DNA of 14,474 nt. Origin: CAXXOK01 sp036759125 (lineage in GTDB: Bacteria > Bacillota > Clostridia > Christensenellales > Aristaeellaceae). The stretch is from the NCBI GenBank assembly GCA_036759125.1, contig DAIOVG010000059.1:1-14474 (forward strand), given 5' to 3'. Positions 12,848 through 14,474 of the stretch are shown here, one piece after another (within the stretch, counting starts at the first letter, position 1; each line of letters opens with the position of its first letter). The notes beneath the pieces were generated by a model. That model searched no databases. It saw only the letters and a list, made by a program, of their open reading frames with translations, and had not been told where the DNA came from. Made by a program: the position numbers and the translations under genes.

Positions 12848-14092
12848 ATGAACCGCGTTGTAATCACCGGCATGGGCGTCATCAGCCCCGTCGGTTTGGA
12901 TGTCAATACCTTCTGGGATTCGCTGCTGTCAGGGACATGCGGCGTGGATACCATTACGCGCTATGATACAACGGGCATGAAGGTGCAGCTTGCCGCGGAG
13001 GTCAAGGGCTTTGATCCCGTAAACTTCGGCATCGATAAGAGCGCAGCCCGGAAGCTGGACCTGTTCGTGCAGTATACCCTGGCTGCCGCCAAGGAGGCCA
13101 TGGAGCAGTCCGGGCTCAAATCCGGGGAGAACGTTCCGGCCGAGCGGCTGGGCGTGTATATCGGTTCGGGCATCGGCGGCATCCAAACCTTTATGGAAGC
13201 GGCTACGCGCTGCAACGAAAAAGGCCCGGAGCGCATCTCGCCCCACTTTATCCCCATGATGATCGCCAACATGGCCTCCGGCAATACCGCCATCACCTAC
13301 GGCGCCAAGGGACCCACCCTGCCCGTGGTTACGGCGTGTGCGACAAGCAACCATGCCATCGGCGAGGCGTTCCACGCCATCAAAGCCGGGTATGCCGACG
13401 CGATTCTTGCGGCCGGCAGCGAAGCGGCGATCCTGCCGCTGGCCGTAGGCGGCTTCACCAACTGTATGGCGCTGACCACCGCGACCGATCCGCTTGCGGC
13501 AAGCCTGCCGTTTGACAGCCGCAGAGGCGGTTTCGTCATCGGCGAAGGCGCGGGCGTGCTGGTGCTGGAATCCGAGGAGCACGCCAAACAGCGCGGCGCG
13601 ACCATCATTGCCGAAATCTGCGGCTATGGCAACACCTGTGACGCCTTCCATATCACCGCGCCCGATCCCTCGGCGGAGAGCAGCGCCAGGGCAATCCGCC
13701 TGGCCATGGAAGAGGCCGGTTATCAGGATGGCGACCGCGTGTACATCAACGCCCACGGCACCGGAACGCAGCTTAACGACGGCAGCGAAACCAAGGCCAT
13801 CAAGCTGGCGCTGGGCGACGAGGCCGCGCACCGCGCCATGGTATCGTCCACCAAGTCGATGACCGGGCATATGCTGGGCGCAGCGGGTGCCGCAGAGTGC
13901 ATTGCCTCCGCGCTGGCGCTGCAAAACGGCGTCCTGCCGCCGACCATCGGGCTGACCGAGCCGGATCCCGATTGCGATCTGGATTATATTCCGCTTGTCA
14001 AACGGGAAACGCAGTGCGATATCGCCCTGAATATCTCGTTGGGCTTTGGCGGACACAACGCCTGCATCGCGCTGCGAAAGGCAAAGGCATGA
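12848..14092 (+). CDS. fabF: 3-oxoacyl-ACP synthase II (KAS II)
   Basis: A 414-residue condensing enzyme that elongates acyl-ACP with malonyl-ACP. The Cys-His-His triad is present: Cys164 in VTACATSNHAIG, His303 in NAHGTGTQLND and His341 in TKSMTGHMLGAAGA, with the conserved Lys336 before it. The N-terminal RVVITGMGVISPVG and C-terminal ISLGFGGHNACI are standard. The length matches FabF. The ATG at 12848 has GAGGAGG 8 nt upstream; the frame is open ten codons earlier, but that extension crosses the ribosome binding site and is not family-like. Its stop overlaps the accB start (ATGA). Confidence 0.97.
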   Translation: MNRVVITGMGVISPVGLDVNTFWDSLLSGTCGVDTITRYDTTGMKVQLAAEVKGFDPVNFGIDKSAARKLDLFVQYTLAAAKEAMEQSGLKSGENVPAERLGVYIGSGIGGIQTFMEAATRCNEKGPERISPHFIPMMIANMASGNTAITYGAKGPTLPVVTACATSNHAIGEAFHAIKAGYADAILAAGSEAAILPLAVGGFTNCMALTTATDPLAASLPFDSRRGGFVIGEGAGVLVLESEEHAKQRGATIIAEICGYGNTCDAFHITAPDPSAESSARAIRLAMEEAGYQDGDRVYINAHGTGTQLNDGSETKAIKLALGDEAAHRAMVSSTKSMTGHMLGAAGAAECIASALALQNGVLPPTIGLTEPDPDCDLDYIPLVKRETQCDIALNISLGFGGHNACIALRKAKA

Positions 14093-14474
14093 AGATCGAC
14101 GAGGTGAAAGCGCTGGCTGAAATCCTGTCGCAGTCGGATCTGTCGTCGCTTGAGTACAAGGAAGGCGATCTATCCATCCGCATGGAGCGAAACGCAGCAT
14201 GCCCGCCGCCTGTACGCGCCGAAGCGGCCCCTGCCGCCGCCCCTGCCGCCGACGACGTGGAACAGCGCAACGACTTCAATAACATGCACGAGCTGAAAGC
14301 TCCCATGGTCGGCGTGTTTTACGCCGCGCCGTCGCCAGACGCCGAACCCTTTGTGAAGGTCGGCGATCAGGTGGAAAAGGGTCAGGTTGTGTGTATCCTC
14401 GAAGCGATGAAGCTCATGAACGATATCACCGCGCCCGTTTCCGGCCGCATTGTGGATATCTGCGCGCAGAACGG
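14089..14474 (+). CDS. accB: Biotin carboxyl carrier protein of acetyl-CoA carboxylase, 5' part
   Basis: The first 128 codons are present; the window ends before the stop. The N-terminal part (MKIDEVKALAEIL) is the family's helical segment, followed by a Pro/Ala-rich linker at about 39-54 and the biotinyl domain beginning near residue 68 (ELKAPMVGVFYAAPSPD). The biotin is attached to Lys108 in EAMKLMN, the canonical motif. AccB carries carboxylated biotin between the AccC carboxylase and the AccAD transferase to make malonyl-CoA, the substrate for FabD. Its placement after fabF with an ATGA overlap matches operons that continue with fabZ, accC, accD and accA, which lie outside the window. Confidence 0.95.
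   Translation, partial: MKIDEVKALAEILSQSDLSSLEYKEGDLSIRMERNAACPPPVRAEAAPAAAPAADDVEQRNDFNNMHELKAPMVGVFYAAPSPDAEPFVKVGDQVEKGQVVCILEAMKLMNDITAPVSGRIVDICAQN

Noticed and set aside
12929..14200. Long minus-strand open frame (423 codons) opposite fabF
   Set aside because: It is a by-product of the GC-rich codon pattern of fabF; the product has no recognisable domain, and fabF on the plus strand has all catalytic residues.

Overview
The window reads as a chromosomal segment of a fairly GC-rich member of the Clostridia (Firmicutes/Bacillota). This is an inference from several things visible in the sequence: a fatty-acid operon in the order MarR regulator-fabH-acpP-fabK-fabD-fabG-fabF-accB (the streptococcal/clostridial arrangement, with the FMN enoyl reductase FabK), a DUF975 membrane protein, strong GGAGG-type ribosome binding sites, sigma-A consensus promoters and rho-independent terminators. 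A genus cannot be named from this sequence.

Layout. The left edge (1-318) is the tail of an extracellular solute-binding protein of an ABC transporter, closed by a terminator. It is followed by a beta-CASP/RNase J-like metallo-beta-lactamase-fold protein (396-1724). Next comes a conspicuously AT-rich islet (about 1725-2897). Its only gene, on the minus strand, encodes an unusual 282-residue protein whose N-terminus has the Thr/Asp/Lys spacing of proteasome/HslV-type Ntn hydrolases. A perfect 13-bp hairpin with a GAAA loop lies between it and the nuclease-like gene. From about 2898 to 8229 there is a series of mostly single-gene units: an isochorismatase-family hydrolase (-), a DUF975 membrane protein (+), an extended-SDR/NAD-epimerase-like protein (+), a secreted two-repeat lipocalin-like protein (-), tRNA-Ser(GGA) (-), an AraC regulator with a GyrI-like effector domain (+), and a family I inorganic pyrophosphatase (-). 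Several have their own promoter, and convergent pairs share bidirectional terminators.

The right third (8438-14474) is the type II fatty-acid synthesis operon. A TTGACA/TATAAT promoter carries a 19-bp imperfect palindrome over its -10/start region. The first gene is a MarR-family regulator in the FabT position, so autoregulation of the operon is likely. FabH starts chain synthesis, AcpP carries the intermediates, FabD loads malonyl groups, FabF elongates, FabG reduces the keto group and FabK reduces the enoyl group. AccB, cut by the window edge, is the biotin carrier that supplies malonyl-CoA. FabZ and AccC/D/A are not in the window and would be expected just downstream. Most junctions overlap or nearly touch (TAATG, 13-nt, 7-nt and ATGA overlaps), so one transcript with translational coupling is likely.

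The best candidate for something poorly described is the AT-rich Ntn-hydrolase islet. The fatty-acid operon and housekeeping genes are conventional.
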